Shown: positions 1 through 6,806 of the stretch, one piece after another
How the letters are laid out: each line of letters begins with the position of its first letter
How positions within the stretch are numbered: position 1 is the stretch's first letter
Assembly: GCF_023953935.1 (NCBI RefSeq)
Contig: NZ_JAMLIW010000006.1
Coordinates: 18,501-82,500, forward strand
DNA length: 64,000 nt
Direction: 5' to 3'
Source: Thermomonas sp.
GTDB lineage: Bacteria; Pseudomonadota; Gammaproteobacteria; Xanthomonadales; Xanthomonadaceae
The notes under the pieces: generated by a model
What the model was told of the DNA's origin: nothing
Database searches by the model: none
The model's input: the letters and a program-made list of their open reading frames with translations, nothing else
Translations under genes and position numbers: made by a program

Positions 1-140
1 CCGAGCAGCAGCGCCAGCCCCAGCGCCGCCACATAGTTCCACGCCACCGCCTGGCCGATGTCGAAACGCAGCCGCGGCGCCAGCTTGAGCAGCACCGACA
101 CCAGCACGCTGCACAGGGCCGCCAGAAGCACGAAGGTCAT
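1..140 (-). CDS. DMT/EamA-like membrane protein, N-terminal fragment
   Basis: Only the first 46 codons are inside the window; the gene runs off its left edge. The peptide starts at an ATG (138-140 on the reverse strand) and consists of one hydrophobic helix (MTFVLLAALCSVLVSVLLK), a short basic and polar stretch, and the start of a second helix. This looks like the first two membrane segments of a small EamA/DMT-type inner-membrane transporter found in xanthomonads, but the fragment is too short to be certain. It lies 108 bases downstream of hemD on the same strand, so the two could be co-transcribed. No substrate can be proposed. Confidence 0.5.
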   Translation of the reverse strand, partial: MTFVLLAALCSVLVSVLLKLAPRLRFDIGQAVAWNYVAALGLALLL

Positions 141-248
141 TGCGTCAGCCGATTCGCAAAATGCCGAGCACTTTACGCGCTCCGGCGTGGTGGGCGCAGC
201 GGCCGGGTGACGAAGCCGGGGCAGGCGTCGGCGCTGCGAACCTGCGCC

Positions 249-1004
249 TCATCCGCAAGCAGCCACGGCCGCGCCCAGGATTGCCGCCGGGCGTGCGCTG
301 GCCGCGATCACCACGCGATCGAAACCGGCGGCTTTCGCCAGCTGCGCCAGCCGCCCGCTGGCGACGATCACGCGCACCTTGCGCAGGCCGGGCAACGCGG
401 TTTGCGCCCGCAGCTCCGCCAGCGCTTCGGCGCTGGTCAGCGCCAGCAGCACCCGCTGCGGCCGCCGCAGTGCCAGCTCCAGCGCGGCCAGTCGGGCGGG
501 TGTCAGCGCCACGGTGACGCGCGCATAGACGTCCGCCCGCACCACCTGCGCGCCGCGCGCGCGCAGCGCCGGTTCCAGCAGGCCGCGCCCGCCTTGGCCG
601 GTGATCAGCCCCAGCGTCTTGCCGTGCAAGTCCGCCAGCGCCGGCAGGTCCAGCAGGCCTTCGCTGTCCATGCGCCGCGGCGCGTCGGCGGCGATGCCTG
701 CACGGCGCAACGCGCGCCGGGTGCCGGCACCCACCGCCAGCCAGCGCTGCCCGCGTCGCGCCCGCAAAGGATGCAGGGCTGCTGCCATCCGCACCGCGTT
801 GGGGCTGGTGAAGACGACCAGATCGGCCGCCAGGGCGCGCTGCGCCTCGATCTCCGCAACCGGCACGATCGCCAGCACCGACAGCGCCAGCGTCCGCGCC
901 CCGGCGCGCGCGGCGGCGGCGCGCAGGCTGTCGTGCTGGCCGCGCGGGCGCAGCGACAGGACGGTCCAGCCGGACAGCGGCAGCGGGCGAGAGCGGGCGG
1001 GCAT
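249..1004 (-). CDS. hemD: Uroporphyrinogen-III synthase HemD
   Basis: This 251-residue cytoplasmic protein would cyclise hydroxymethylbilane to uroporphyrinogen III with inversion of ring D, in heme and siroheme synthesis. The family is poorly conserved. The recognisable parts are the LVVFTSPNAV strand-loop near residues 62-71, the matching LLALTSAEALAEL segment in the second domain, and the C-terminal segment AGFDRVVIAASARPAAI. The length fits (about 240-260). I chose the internal ATG at 1004 because an extension to 1079 would add 25 low-complexity residues overlapping the divergent gene's start region. The gene is divergent from the thioesterase with 44 bases between starts. A second heme gene, hemB, lies about 17 kb away. 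Confidence 0.82.
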   Translation of the reverse strand: MPARSRPLPLSGWTVLSLRPRGQHDSLRAAAARAGARTLALSVLAIVPVAEIEAQRALAADLVVFTSPNAVRMAAALHPLRARRGQRWLAVGAGTRRALRRAGIAADAPRRMDSEGLLDLPALADLHGKTLGLITGQGGRGLLEPALRARGAQVVRADVYARVTVALTPARLAALELALRRPQRVLLALTSAEALAELRAQTALPGLRKVRVIVASGRLAQLAKAAGFDRVVIAASARPAAILGAAVAACG

Positions 1005-1048
1005 GTCGAAAGCTTGGCACAACCGCCGGCTTGCGGCAGGCTGTCGGC

Positions 1049-1519
1049 ATGGACGCAAACACCACACCCATCGCTGCACTGGCGGCGCTAACCGGCCACT
1101 TCCTCGGCATGCCGCCGGTGGCCGCGCTGCGGCCGCAGATCCTGGAATGGCGCGACGGCCTGCTGCGCCTGCGCGCCCCGCTCGATGCCAACGTCAACGA
1201 CAAGGGCTGCGCGTTTGGCGGCAGCACCGTGTCGCTGATGACCATCGCCGCCTGGGGCCTGATGACGCTGGAGCTGGAACAGGTCGATCAGGTCGCCGAG
1301 GTGTACGTGGCCGACAGCCAGATCCGATATCTGAAACCGGTGTTCGAGGACATCGTGGTCGAGGCGAGCTTCGACACCGCTGCCGAGCGCACGGCGCTGG
1401 CCGACACGCTGGCGCGCCAGGGTCGGGCCGGCGCCCGCCTGCGCGCGCGCACGCTGCTGGCCGACGGCGGGGTGGCGGCGACCTTTTCCGGGCGCTACGT
1501 GGCGATTGGCAAACCCTGA
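1049..1519 (+). CDS. YiiD C-terminal-type hotdog thioesterase
   Basis: This 156-residue protein resembles the YiiD C-terminal (hotdog fold) putative thioesterases. The visible signature is LDANVNDKGCAFGGSTVSL near residues 45-63, the hotdog helix region, followed by strands ending in ADSQIRYLKPVFEDIVVEA. In E. coli YiiD this domain is fused to an acetyltransferase; here it stands alone. The probable activity is hydrolysis of an acyl-CoA or acyl-carrier substrate, but the substrate is unknown. The ATG at 1049 was preferred over 1031 because it gives the usual N-terminus and avoids running further into the hemD promoter. The stop is followed by a structured repeat. Confidence 0.7.
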   Translation: MDANTTPIAALAALTGHFLGMPPVAALRPQILEWRDGLLRLRAPLDANVNDKGCAFGGSTVSLMTIAAWGLMTLELEQVDQVAEVYVADSQIRYLKPVFEDIVVEASFDTAAERTALADTLARQGRAGARLRARTLLADGGVAATFSGRYVAIGKP

Positions 1520-1569
1520 CCCGGCACGAGGGTTGCCGCGCGCCCCGAGAGCACTCGGATCAATCATTT

Positions 1570-1633
1570 GCGTGAATGATCCGTGGCCGGCCTTCCTTGG
1601 TCGGCAGGCAATGCTGGCTTGATCAGCATTGCC
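1570..1633 (+). repeat. Structured composite repeat, copy A
   Basis: Three hairpins are packed into about 70 bases: ATCATT/AATGAT at 1563-1580, a wobble-paired stem at 1586-1605, and a perfect 10-bp stem GGCAATGCTG / CAGCATTGCC at 1607-1616 and 1624-1633 with loop GCTTGAT. The outer block GCGTGAATGATCCGTG (1570-1585) and the last hairpin recur at 25402-25486, where stem changes are compensated by G-U pairs. The element ends 47 bases before the lipoprotein start codon. Confidence 0.6.
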
Positions 1634-1680
1634 TTGAACAAGCAGGTAGGATGCGGAAACGCCACCCGCGGAGAACACCG

Positions 1681-2100
1681 ATGGCCCGTTTGCTGTTTCG
1701 CTGTCTGCTGCTGTGCTGCCTCGTCCTGCTCGCCGGTTGCCCGCAAGCCGGCGGCAAGGCTGGCGCGCTGGACCGCAACCAGATCGATTATTCAGCGGCG
1801 ATCCGCTGGGGCAATTTCGAAGGGGCCTGGAACCTGATCGATCCCAAGGTCCGGGAAGACCACCCGCTGACCGACATCGATTTTTCCCGCTACAAGCAGG
1901 TCCAGATCTCGAGCTACCGCGAGCTTGGAACCCGCGTGCTGGAGAACGGCGACGTGGTGCGCGAGATCGAGATCGGCGTGGTCAACAAATACAACCTGAC
2001 CGAGCGCACCGTGCGCTACCGCGAGCAATGGCATTACGACGAAGAGCGCAAGATGTGGTGGCAGATGAGCGGTCTGCCCGACTTGTGGCCCAGCGACTGA
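1681..2100 (+). CDS. Predicted lipoprotein of unknown function
   Basis: This 139-residue protein starts with a basic N-terminus and hydrophobic stretch ending in the lipobox LLAGC (Cys near residue 20), so it should be lipidated and anchored in the inner or outer membrane facing the periplasm. The mature part is short and polar, with aromatic residues near the end (REQWHYDEERKMWWQMSG). I recognise no domain of known function; similar lipoproteins sit next to the rhodanese-secB genes in xanthomonads. The start at 1681 is supported by GGAG about 10 bases upstream; an extension to 1576 would remove the signal peptide from the N-terminus and read through the repeat element. Confidence 0.7.
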   Translation: MARLLFRCLLLCCLVLLAGCPQAGGKAGALDRNQIDYSAAIRWGNFEGAWNLIDPKVREDHPLTDIDFSRYKQVQISSYRELGTRVLENGDVVREIEIGVVNKYNLTERTVRYREQWHYDEERKMWWQMSGLPDLWPSD

Positions 2101-2136
2101 GGCGCGCCCGGCCCGGCATGGTGCGGGCGCTGCGGC

Positions 2137-2142
2137 TACAAT
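2137..2142 (+). promoter_or_regulatory. TACAAT -10 box before the rhodanese gene
   Basis: TACAAT lies 31 bases upstream of the GTG start of the rhodanese gene. No convincing -35 hexamer is present at 16-18 bases. Four other genes in the window have the same hexamer at a similar distance. Confidence 0.45.
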
Positions 2143-2173
2143 TGCCGCCCCCGCCGAATTCGGGCCGAACCAC

Positions 2174-2608
2174 GTGAGCTATGCCGAAATTGCCGCTTTT
2201 GCCGGCCGCCACCCCCAGCTGTCGATCGCCCTGATCGCCATTACCCTGGCCCTGATCGGCGTGGAAATCGCCCTGCGGCTGGGCGGCATCCGCCGGATCG
2301 GCCCGGCGGTGCTGGTGGCCATGATGAATCGTGAAAACGCCTTGGTCGTGGATTTGCGTTCGCCGGGCGATTTCGAGAAAGGCCATATCGCCGGCGCCAA
2401 GAACGTCCAGCTCAGCCAGTTCGACCCGGAAAACAAGCAGCTGGCTCCGGCCAAGGCGCTGCCGGTGGTGCTGGTGTGCCAGTCTGGGCAGACCGCGCAG
2501 GGTGCGGCCAGCCGCATGCGCAAGGCCGGTTTCACCCAGGTCAGCGTGCTCGATGGCGGCGTGCAGGCCTGGCGCGGCGCCGATCTGCCCTTGGTCAAGG
2601 GGCGCTGA
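2174..2608 (+). CDS. Membrane-anchored rhodanese-like sulfurtransferase
   Basis: This 144-residue protein has one N-terminal membrane helix (about residues 16-36) followed by a single rhodanese domain facing the cytoplasm or periplasm. Rhodanese landmarks are VVDLRSPGDFEKGHIAGA (about 57-74) and the active-site loop VCQSGQTAQGAA (about 102-113), whose Cys would carry a persulfide. It corresponds to E. coli YibN in size, architecture and position upstream of secB-gpsA. The E. coli order includes grxC between yibN and secB; grxC is missing here. Start: GTG at 2174. Confidence 0.85.
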   Translation: MSYAEIAAFAGRHPQLSIALIAITLALIGVEIALRLGGIRRIGPAVLVAMMNRENALVVDLRSPGDFEKGHIAGAKNVQLSQFDPENKQLAPAKALPVVLVCQSGQTAQGAASRMRKAGFTQVSVLDGGVQAWRGADLPLVKGR

Positions 2609-2708
2609 AGCGGGCGCTCCCGGATGCGCCGCGTCGGCGGCGGGGGCTTGTGATCCGCCGCGCTGTCCCCACGTTGAAATGATCGCCGGGCAGAGTGCCG
2701 CGCGCGAT

Positions 2709-2714
2709 GCGATA
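2709..2714 (+). promoter_or_regulatory. Possible -10 box of secB
   Basis: GATAAT lies 49 bases before the secB start and matches the -10 consensus at five of six positions. The -35 region is not clear, so this is a weak call. Confidence 0.3.
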
Positions 2715-2763
2715 ATCCCCCTCTTGCCCGCGCGGCCGCGCCGCCGATCCCTGGAGTCACCCC

Positions 2764-3282
2764 ATGTCCGATGAAATCCTGAACGGCGCTGCTCCGGCCG
2801 CCGACCAGCCGCAGGCGACCTTCACGGTCGAGAAGATGTACCTGAAGGACGCTTCGTTCGAAGCGCCCAACACCCCGCAGGTGTTCAACGAACAGGGCCA
2901 GCCGGACCTGCAGATGAAGCTCAACCAGAAGGTGCAGCGCCTGGCTGAAAACGCCTTCGAGGTCAGCCTGGGCATCACCCTGACCTGCAACATCAACGAG
3001 CACAACGCCTACCTCGCCGAAGTGGTGCAGGCCGGCGTGTTCGGCCTGAGCGGCTTCGATGACCAGACCCTGGACGCGATGCTCGGGATTCAGTGCCCGA
3101 ACCTGCTGTATCCGTATGCCGCCGCCGCGATCGGCCAGCTCGTCACCACCGGCGGGTTCCCGCCGTTCCCGATGCAGCCGCTCAATTTCGAAGCGCTGTA
3201 CGCCGAATCGCTGCGCCAGCGTGCCGCGCAGGGTCAGGGCGAGGCAGCCCTGGCCAACGCCCCGACCGCCGGCAACGCCTGA
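2764..3282 (+). CDS. secB: Protein-export chaperone SecB
   Basis: SecB is the tetrameric cytoplasmic chaperone that holds preproteins unfolded and delivers them to SecA. The 172-residue product has the family core: [16 protein letters not shown] (about 20-35), [11 protein letters not shown], the [17 protein letters not shown] strand and the [25 protein letters not shown] helix region split by the conserved Pro-rich end. It is slightly longer than E. coli SecB (155) because of an acidic N-terminal extension and an Ala-rich tail. It sits between rhodanese and gpsA as in many gammaproteobacteria. Confidence 0.97.
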   Translation: MSDEILNGAAPAADQPQATFTVEKMYLKDASFEAPNTPQVFNEQGQPDLQMKLNQKVQRLAENAFEVSLGITLTCNINEHNAYLAEVVQAGVFGLSGFDDQTLDAMLGIQCPNLLYPYAAAAIGQLVTTGGFPPFPMQPLNFEALYAESLRQRAAQGQGEAALANAPTAGNA

Positions 3283-3322
3283 CCGCGTCGCCGTGCGGCG
3301 ATCCGCGCGTCTTCCGGGCCTC

Positions 3323-3365
3323 ATGACACGGGCGCGCGCGCGCCGCCCAAGCGCACCCGTGTCAT
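3323..3365 (+). terminator. Long hairpin between secB and gpsA
   Basis: ATGACACGGG (3323-3332) pairs perfectly with CCCGTGTCAT (3356-3365), enclosing a GC-alternating loop that can extend the stem. No T-run follows. It may end or slow secB transcription, or it may be a REP-like palindrome; gpsA starts 29 bases later. Confidence 0.4.
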
Positions 3366-3394
3366 TCGCGCGGGCCGCGGGTTAGGCTTGCAGC

Positions 3395-4429
3395 ATGGGT
3401 GAGACCGACACAGCGGCGCTCGCGGTGCTTGGCGCGGGCTCCTGGGGCACCGCGCTGGCGGCGCTGGCCGCCCGCCATGGGCATCCCACACGGCTGTGGG
3501 GTCGCGATCCGGCGATCGCCGAGGCGATCAACGCCGGTGCCGGCAACACCCGCTATCTGCCGGGGATCCAGCTGCCGGACGGGCTGCGCGCAACCACCGA
3601 CCTGGCCGCCGCGCTGATCGGCACCGATTGGGTGCTGGTGGTGGTGCCTTCGCATGCGTTTGCGCAGACCCTGCGCGCGCTGGCGCCGCTGCGGCCGGCG
3701 CATGCGGGGGTGGCGTGGGCCACCAAGGGTTTCGAACCCGGCAGCGGGCGCTTCCTGCACGAGGTCGCCGCCGAGACGCTGGGATCCGAGGTACCGCTGG
3801 CGGTAGTGACGGGGCCGTCGTTCGCCAAGGAGGTCGCGCAAGGTCTGCCGACGGCGCTGACCGTGCATTCCGATGACGCGGAGTTTTCGAAGAAGGTGGC
3901 CGATGCCCTGCACGGCCCGGCCTTCCGCGCCTACACCGGCAATGACATGCGCGGTGCCGAACTGGGTGGCGCGATGAAAAACGTGCTGGCGGTGGCCACC
4001 GGCGTCGCCGACGGCATGGGCTTGGGACTGAACGCCCGCGCCGGCCTGATTACCCGCGGCCTGAACGAAATGCTGCGGCTGAACCTCGCCCTTGGCGGTC
4101 GTCCGGAAACCCTGATGGGCCTGGCCGGGCTGGGCGATCTGGTGCTGACCTGCACCGGCGACCTGTCGCGCAACCGCCGGCTCGGGCTGGCGCTGGGGCG
4201 CGGGCAGTCGATCGACGAAGCGGTGCGTGAAATCGGGCAGGTGGTGGAATCGTTGCAAACCGCCGACGAAGTGATGCGGCTGGCCGGCGCCCACGGGATT
4301 GAACTGCCGATTTCCGAAAACGTCCGCGACGTTCTGCACGGCGAAATCACGCCCGCCGAAGGGCTGCGCCGGCTGATGGCGCGCGAGCGCAAGGCCGAGT
4401 ATCCGCAGGCGCTTTTTGGTGATTCGTGA
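3395..4429 (+). CDS. gpsA: Glycerol-3-phosphate dehydrogenase [NAD(P)+]
   Basis: GpsA reduces dihydroxyacetone phosphate to sn-glycerol 3-phosphate for phospholipid synthesis in the cytoplasm. The 344-residue protein has the dinucleotide-binding loop [11 protein letters not shown] at residues 12-22, the TKGFEP and [17 protein letters not shown] segments, and the catalytic helix region [17 protein letters not shown] with the conserved Lys. Its length is normal. The last three codons and the stop lie inside a heptanucleotide tandem repeat, so the exact C-terminus may vary among strains. A strong intrinsic terminator follows immediately. Confidence 0.97.
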   Translation: MGETDTAALAVLGAGSWGTALAALAARHGHPTRLWGRDPAIAEAINAGAGNTRYLPGIQLPDGLRATTDLAAALIGTDWVLVVVPSHAFAQTLRALAPLRPAHAGVAWATKGFEPGSGRFLHEVAAETLGSEVPLAVVTGPSFAKEVAQGLPTALTVHSDDAEFSKKVADALHGPAFRAYTGNDMRGAELGGAMKNVLAVATGVADGMGLGLNARAGLITRGLNEMLRLNLALGGRPETLMGLAGLGDLVLTCTGDLSRNRRLGLALGRGQSIDEAVREIGQVVESLQTADEVMRLAGAHGIELPISENVRDVLHGEITPAEGLRRLMARERKAEYPQALFGDS

Positions 4430-4454
4430 TTGGTGATTGGTGATTGGTGATTCG
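4420..4454 (+). repeat. Heptanucleotide tandem repeat (TGATTSG, five units)
   Basis: Five consecutive 7-base units read TGATTCG, TGATTGG three times, and TGATTCG. The array begins in the last codons of gpsA, supplies its TGA stop (4427-4429) and runs up to the terminator. Unit count is likely to vary by slippage. Confidence 0.85.
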
Positions 4455-4455
4455 G

Positions 4456-4486
4456 AAAAAACGCCCGGGAGTGCCGGGCGTTTTTT
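4456..4486. terminator. Bidirectional intrinsic terminator between gpsA and ax21-like gene
   Basis: AAAAAACGCCCGG (4456-4468) pairs fully with the arm at 4474-4486 around the loop GAGTG. The A-run on the left and T-run on the right make it a Rho-independent terminator for both the forward gpsA and the reverse gene ending at 4503. Confidence 0.92.
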
Positions 4487-4502
4487 GTTGCTTGGGTGGG
4501 GC

Positions 4503-5066
4503 TTACCAGGTGTAACGCGGGCCGACCGACCATTCGGTGGTGCCGCCGTTGATGATGCGCACGTCGGCGTTCACGCCCCAGTTCGGGCTGAACTTGGCGG
4601 TGGCACCGAGGCGGCCGTAGGGCTCGCCCTTGAGGTGGTTGCCGTCGAGGTAGCCGACCATGGCGTAGCCTTCGAATCGCGGTGCCAGCGCGCTGCGCAC
4701 ACCACCTTCGATGCTGTAGCCGTCCGCATTCACGCCGCCGCCGGCGCTGACCCGCTCGTAGGCAGCGTTGGCGACGAAATCGGTGTTGGTGCCGATCTGG
4801 GTATTGTAGCCGCCACCCACGCGCCATTGGTCGAAATCGAAGGCGGTGTGCTTGATGTCCTGGCGCGCGTAGTTGGCAAACAGATGCACATTGGGATGCA
4901 CCGCAACCGAGGCACCCAGGCCCCAGCCGTCGGCGTCGGGGCCGTTGCTGTTGGTGGCGACGTAGCCGCCCTGGACGTGGTTGTAGGAGATGCCGTCGGC
5001 GGCGGCGGCCGTGAACGGCACGGCGGCGGCGCAGCTGAGGGCGATGGCAAAGGCGAGACGCTTCAT
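4503..5066 (-). CDS. Ax21-family outer-membrane beta-barrel protein
   Basis: The 187-residue product has a clear signal peptide (MKRLAFAIALSCAAAVPFTA, cleavage after AAA near residue 23). The mature protein alternates aromatic and small residues in short strands, as in Ax21 of Xanthomonas: GISYNHVQGGYVATN at the start, NVHLFANYARQDIKHTAFDFDQW in the middle and SVGPRYTW at the end with a terminal aromatic residue. Ax21 was first reported as a secreted immune elicitor, later questioned; the family is best viewed as small outer-membrane porin-like proteins exported in vesicles. Start: ATG 5066 with a strong GGAGGT site. A TetR-like palindrome lies about 100 bases upstream. Confidence 0.85.
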   Translation of the reverse strand: MKRLAFAIALSCAAAVPFTAAAADGISYNHVQGGYVATNSNGPDADGWGLGASVAVHPNVHLFANYARQDIKHTAFDFDQWRVGGGYNTQIGTNTDFVANAAYERVSAGGGVNADGYSIEGGVRSALAPRFEGYAMVGYLDGNHLKGEPYGRLGATAKFSPNWGVNADVRIINGGTTEWSVGPRYTW

Positions 5067-5163
5067 GGGGGAGTACCTCCGTGTGGTGGGGTTGCCGCTC
5101 CGCGCGTCGGCGGAACGTGCGCACACTGTCGTGGCCGGCGCGGCAACGCGGCCTGAATACCAA

Positions 5164-5178
5164 ACTGAACCGTCCAGT
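5164..5178. promoter_or_regulatory. Candidate TetR-type operator
   Basis: ACTGAAC-C-GTCCAGT is a 15-base near-perfect palindrome (7-base arms, one mismatch) with the look of TetR-family operators. It lies in the 202-base region between the divergent ax21-like gene and lipoprotein gene, about equally placed to act on either. No tetR gene is visible in the window. Confidence 0.3.
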
Positions 5179-5268
5179 AAGTGTTCAGGCAGGACGGCGT
5201 ACACGCGCTGTCCGCTTTTTGCCGGATTGGGCGTGCATGATGGGGGAACGCAGGCTGGAGACCGATGG

Positions 5269-6303
5269 ATGACCGACACGCGCAACACCTGGTTCCGTTC
5301 GCTGGTGAGCAGCGCCGCCGCACTGCTGCTGGCCGCCTGCTCGCAGATGGGCCGGCAGGAACCGAAAGTGTTCCAGGGCATGTTCAGCCCGAGCGGCAAC
5401 CACTACGCCTACCTCTATCAGAGCACCTTCATCTGGTCCTACCAGCGCAAAGGTGGCAGCTCCGTCAGCCACGGCTCGTTGACGAACTATCTCCAGGTCG
5501 TGGACACCGCCAGCGGCCGCAGGCTGCTGGACAAACCTCTTGAAATCGACAGCTCCGACTGCACCTTTCCGCAGCTGGGCACGGCCAACGATGCCTATGT
5601 GGTGATCGCCTGCCAGGGCCATCAAGGCGAATCGCTGGCACCGATGGTGTTTTCACTGGCTTCCCGAACGCTCACCTTCACCGGTGCGGCGCTGCTGGAG
5701 CGCAACCCCGGGATGGCGCTCGATGGGGCGAGCTTCACCGACTTCCGTCGCGATCCGGCGCAGCCGGACGCCGTGCTGTTCCAGGGCAAGGACGGGCGCA
5801 CCTACCGGTTGAACCCGGAGGCCGGCGCCGCGCAGGTCGCCAGCGGCGAGTTCGAGTCGTTCCGGGGAATCTCCTGGCAGTTGGACGGGGAATTGCCCGA
5901 GGGGCTGCGCGAGGCCGGCGACGGGCGGCGCTACATCGCGCGCGAGAACGACCCGACACAACGCTCGCAAGTGGATTTCCTGAAGCCCCGGTATCTGTTC
6001 CTCGGCGCCGGGGACAGCATGCACGAGCGCCCGGCGACGCTGTTCGACGGAGGCCTGCTGGTGCTCTCGCGCACCGACAAGACCAGCGGCCAGCACAAGC
6101 TGCTGACGCAGATGGATGCGGCAACGCTGGCCACCCGCTGGAGCACGCCGCTGCCGCAGACGCGCGGCGACTGGGCCAATGATTTCGACACCGAGCAGTT
6201 CGTGCTGCAAGGGAAATCGCTGTTGCTGGCCAACGCCTCGCAGCTGCTGCAGATCGACCTCAAGACCGGGAAAATCACCCGCAACGTCAATCTGCTGGAA
6301 TGA
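5269..6303 (+). CDS. Predicted lipoprotein, beta-propeller-like
   Basis: This 344-residue protein has a lipobox LLAAC after a hydrophobic stretch (Cys near residue 21). The mature part contains repeated strand patterns reminiscent of WD40/PQQ propellers, for example VFQGMFSPSGNHYAYLYQS, DGRTYRLNPEAGAAQVASG and LLQIDLKTGKITRNV. I recognise no catalytic motif and cannot name a family. ATG 5269 was chosen because it gives the lipoprotein signal; an ATG four bases earlier is out of frame. It is transcribed divergently from the Ax21-like gene and converges with trmL 13 bases downstream. Confidence 0.7.
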   Translation: MTDTRNTWFRSLVSSAAALLLAACSQMGRQEPKVFQGMFSPSGNHYAYLYQSTFIWSYQRKGGSSVSHGSLTNYLQVVDTASGRRLLDKPLEIDSSDCTFPQLGTANDAYVVIACQGHQGESLAPMVFSLASRTLTFTGAALLERNPGMALDGASFTDFRRDPAQPDAVLFQGKDGRTYRLNPEAGAAQVASGEFESFRGISWQLDGELPEGLREAGDGRRYIARENDPTQRSQVDFLKPRYLFLGAGDSMHERPATLFDGGLLVLSRTDKTSGQHKLLTQMDAATLATRWSTPLPQTRGDWANDFDTEQFVLQGKSLLLANASQLLQIDLKTGKITRNVNLLE

Positions 6304-6316
6304 CGCGCGCGGTGGC

Positions 6317-6796
6317 TCAACTGCCGCCGTCAAACCCGGTCTGTCGCCACGCCTCGAATACCATCACCGCCACCGCGTTGGACAGGTTGAGGCTGCGGTT
6401 GTTTGGCCGCATCGGCAGGCGCAATCGCTGTTCATCGGGAATCAGCGCCCACACCTCGGGCGGCAGGCCGCAGGTTTCACTGCCGAACAGAAAGGCATCG
6501 CCATCCCGGTAGGCGGGCGCGTCGTAGGGCAGTTGGCCGCGCGTGGACAGCGCAAACAGCCGTGGCGGCGCGTTGCTCGCCTGGGCGATGGCCGCCAGCA
6601 CGGCATCAAGGTCGTCGTGCACCCGCAGCGTGGCGTATTCGTGGTAATCCAGCCCGGCCCGGCGCAGATGCTTGTCGTCGAGATCGAAGCCGAGCGGCCG
6701 TACCAGGTGCAGCATCGCGCCGGTATTGGCACACAGGCGGATCACGTTGCCGGTATTGGGCGGGATTTCCGGGCGGTGCAGGATGACGTGGAACAT
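6317..6796 (-). CDS. trmL: tRNA (cytidine/uridine-34-2'-O)-methyltransferase TrmL
   Basis: TrmL methylates the 2'-O of the wobble nucleotide of tRNA-Leu isoacceptors using S-adenosylmethionine. The 159-residue SPOUT-fold protein shows the three family motifs: PPNTGNVIRLCANTGA near residues 11-26, FLFGSETCGLPPEV near 105-118, and the knotted C-terminal segment MRPNNRSLNLSNAVAV. Size matches E. coli TrmL (157). The ATG at 6796 matches known N-termini (MFHVILHRPEIPPN). It lies 10 bases after the SDR stop on the same strand, so the two may be one transcript. Confidence 0.95.
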   Translation of the reverse strand: MFHVILHRPEIPPNTGNVIRLCANTGAMLHLVRPLGFDLDDKHLRRAGLDYHEYATLRVHDDLDAVLAAIAQASNAPPRLFALSTRGQLPYDAPAYRDGDAFLFGSETCGLPPEVWALIPDEQRLRLPMRPNNRSLNLSNAVAVMVFEAWRQTGFDGGS

Positions 6797-6806
6797 CAGG
6801 CGCGCA

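Noticed and set aside
4420-4454. The heptamer array as a CRISPR or integration site
   Set aside because: Units are contiguous 7-mers without spacers and lie at the end of a housekeeping gene.
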